Positions 5,021 to 5,694 of a stretch of 5,694 nucleotides of DNA are shown one piece after another. Within the stretch, counting starts at the first letter, position 1. Each line of letters begins with the position of its first letter. Source of the DNA: UBA6987 sp045616945 (GTDB lineage: Bacteria; Bacillota; Clostridia; Lachnospirales; Lachnospiraceae); NCBI GenBank assembly GCA_045616945.1, contig JAZLHR010000001.1:1-5694 (forward strand). The letters run 5' to 3'. Both the position numbers and the translations under genes were made by a program. The notes beneath the pieces are model-generated. The model worked only from the letters and a program-made list of their open reading frames with translations, had not been told where the DNA came from and searched no databases.

Positions 5021-5110
5021 TTTTTCCATCTTGTATATCCAAATCGTCGGCTTGTCCGACTGCACATTGTGTGCCAAAGAGCCCTTTCGGGGGCTTTTTG
5101 TTTTTTAGAC
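5021..5110 (+). ncRNA. Candidate small structured RNA ending in an intrinsic terminator
   Basis: Three hairpins follow one another on the plus strand: GTCGG (5046-5050)/CCGAC (5056-5060) with a 5-base loop; GCACA (5062-5066)/TGTGC (5070-5074) with a 3-base loop; and the UUCG-capped terminator at 5076-5099. No protein-coding gene precedes the terminator on this strand. A transcript of about 85-90 bases from the weak promoter at 4986-5014 would be compact and highly structured. It lies between, and antisense to, the ends of two minus-strand units. No known RNA family was recognised. Both the 5' end and the existence of the transcript are inference. Confidence 0.3.
5076..5110 (+). terminator. 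Strong intrinsic terminator with UUCG loop
   Basis: The core stem AGCCC (5080-5084)/GGGCT (5091-5095) is closed by a T-G pair around a TTCG tetraloop (5086-5089). It extends downward through AAAG/TTTT pairs (5076-5079 with 5096-5099, one G-T). TTTTTGTTTTTT (5095-5106) follows, so it is oriented to end plus-strand transcription. On the minus strand the same hairpin is followed only by the last T's of CTCTTT, so it would be a poor terminator for the DUF4143 gene. Confidence 0.8.
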
Positions 5111-5143
5111 CTGCTTCCTTGATTAATAAAATGGAGGTATCCC

Positions 5144-5694
5144 TTAGTCTTTCAAGCAACCGATCGGAATAACTAGAACGCCGTCTGGTCTTTGATAACC
5201 GTACTGTGTTCCCGTAATAACGATCTTCAAATCAGGGAGGCGCAGTTTTGCTTGTGTTTCTTTTTCATTATGAACTTTGATTAAATTTTCGATTTCAGTC
5301 AAATGCTTTGCGCCATCGTCAATATCAGCACTGCCGAGTTTGAATTCAATTAACGCATACCTTCCGTCCCTTAAATGCAGAACGCAGTCCGCTTCCAATC
5401 CGTAGCGATCTCTGTAATAGGACACTGTACCGCCATGCGCCGCTGAGTAAATTTTCAAATCGCGAATACAAAGTGTTTCAAAGATAAAGCCAAATGTTTT
5501 CAGATCAAGATTGAAATAATCGGGATTGACGCCAAGTGCAGCAACGACCAGCGAAGGATCAACAAACTCTTTTTTTGCAGTTGCCTGAATCGCGCTTTTT
5601 GATCTGATTGCCGGACACCATGCTTCAACATCTTGAATAACAAATAGCTTTTTCAATACATCCACATAATCATAAAAAGTAGAATCTGAAATAT
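5144..5694 (-). CDS. DUF4143-type AAA ATPase, C-terminal part (5' end outside window)
   Basis: The frame is open to the right edge, and the residues before the first internal start codon (ISDSTFYDYV) already fit the family, so the gene begins outside the window. The visible part, about 183 residues, matches the DUF4143 C-terminal domain that follows an AAA ATPase module in a widespread bacterial/archaeal family. It has the ISDSTFYDYVDVLKKLFVI linker, VEAWCPAIRSKSAIQ and KKEFVDPSLVVAALG. These precede a restriction-nuclease-like core: FET, LEADCVLHL, then IEFKLGS, whose Asp...Glu-x-Lys arrangement resembles a PD-(D/E)XK site. The ATPase motifs cannot be seen here. Function is poorly known; DNA-related or toxin-like roles are inferred only from the fold. 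Composition is clearly lower in G+C than the operon to its left. The stop is TAA 5144-5146, with no good minus-strand terminator behind it. Confidence 0.88.
   Translation of the reverse strand, partial: ISDSTFYDYVDVLKKLFVIQDVEAWCPAIRSKSAIQATAKKEFVDPSLVVAALGVNPDYFNLDLKTFGFIFETLCIRDLKIYSAAHGGTVSYYRDRYGLEADCVLHLRDGRYALIEFKLGSADIDDGAKHLTEIENLIKVHNEKETQAKLRLPDLKIVITGTQYGYQRPDGVLVIPIGCLKD

Noticed and set aside
4295..5122. 275-residue plus-strand open frame across the hydrolase gene and leader
   Set aside because: It is antisense to the hydrolase, whose catalytic triad is complete, and shows no recognisable domain or start signal.
4908..5159. 83-residue minus-strand open frame downstream of the DUF4143 gene
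   Set aside because: It starts at a TTG inside the DUF4143 gene without a ribosome binding site and runs through hairpin-forming sequence. It is more likely noncoding; its odd familiarity is recorded as a separate finding.
5144..5665. GTG at 5665 as the true start of the DUF4143 gene
   Set aside because: The frame stays open upstream to the window edge, and the preceding residues fit the family linker, so the start is outside the window.
1..5694. CRISPR array, tRNA, rRNA, insertion sequence or phage attachment site
   Set aside because: No regularly spaced repeats, transposase or integrase motifs, tRNA-like cloverleaf or rRNA sequence were seen on either strand.

Overview
The window looks like a chromosomal segment of a Gram-positive anaerobe of the Clostridia type, perhaps a gut Oscillospiraceae/Ruminococcaceae relative. 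That rests on AGGAGG-type ribosome binding sites, TTGACA-type promoter sequence, Rho-independent terminators, a BlaI/M56-peptidase pair and a GyrI-like/zinc-ribbon protein of a kind I associate with Clostridia. The taxonomic reading is inference. Base composition is mosaic: 60-base samples read by eye run from about 65% G+C inside the M56 peptidase gene (1201-1260) to about 40% in the right-edge gene (5281-5340) and about 32% near the start of the VOC gene (2941-3000).

Left part, plus strand (1-2516). The last 36 codons of a membrane protein run in from the left edge and stop at 112. A TTGACA-17 bp-TAGTAT promoter (127-155) then drives a two-gene operon: a BlaI/MecI/CopY-family repressor (192-569) and, overlapping it by 4 bases, an M56 (BlaR1/MecR1-type) membrane zinc peptidase (566-2446). 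Two exact reverse-complement copies of a 14-bp TACAnnTGTA operator flank the predicted transcription start. One covers the -10 element and the other reaches into the ribosome binding site, so the operon is very probably self-repressed. The peptidase keeps its zinc site but carries no penicillin-binding sensor domain. About 258 residues of unrecognised, beta-rich extracytoplasmic sequence take its place, and no beta-lactamase or mecA-like gene is present. The operon ends in two back-to-back intrinsic terminators.

Middle part, minus strand (4846 down to 2667). Four tightly packed genes probably form one operon. In transcription order they are a nicotinamidase-like cysteine hydrolase of the isochorismatase superfamily, a GyrI-like effector-binding protein fused to a zinc ribbon, a compact CDP-alcohol phosphatidyltransferase with a complete catalytic motif, and a VOC/glyoxalase-fold protein. 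The last two overlap by 4 bases. This operon converges on the repressor/peptidase operon. No shared pathway is obvious; handling of small molecules or toxic metabolites would fit, but that is inference.

Right part (4847-5694). About 300 bases without a credible gene hold several inverted repeats, some mutually exclusive, in the leader of the minus-strand operon. They also hold a strong plus-strand terminator with a UUCG loop that serves no recognisable gene; together with two small hairpins before it, this may be the 3' end of a small RNA. The right edge is the C-terminal part of a minus-strand DUF4143-type ATPase whose start lies outside the window.
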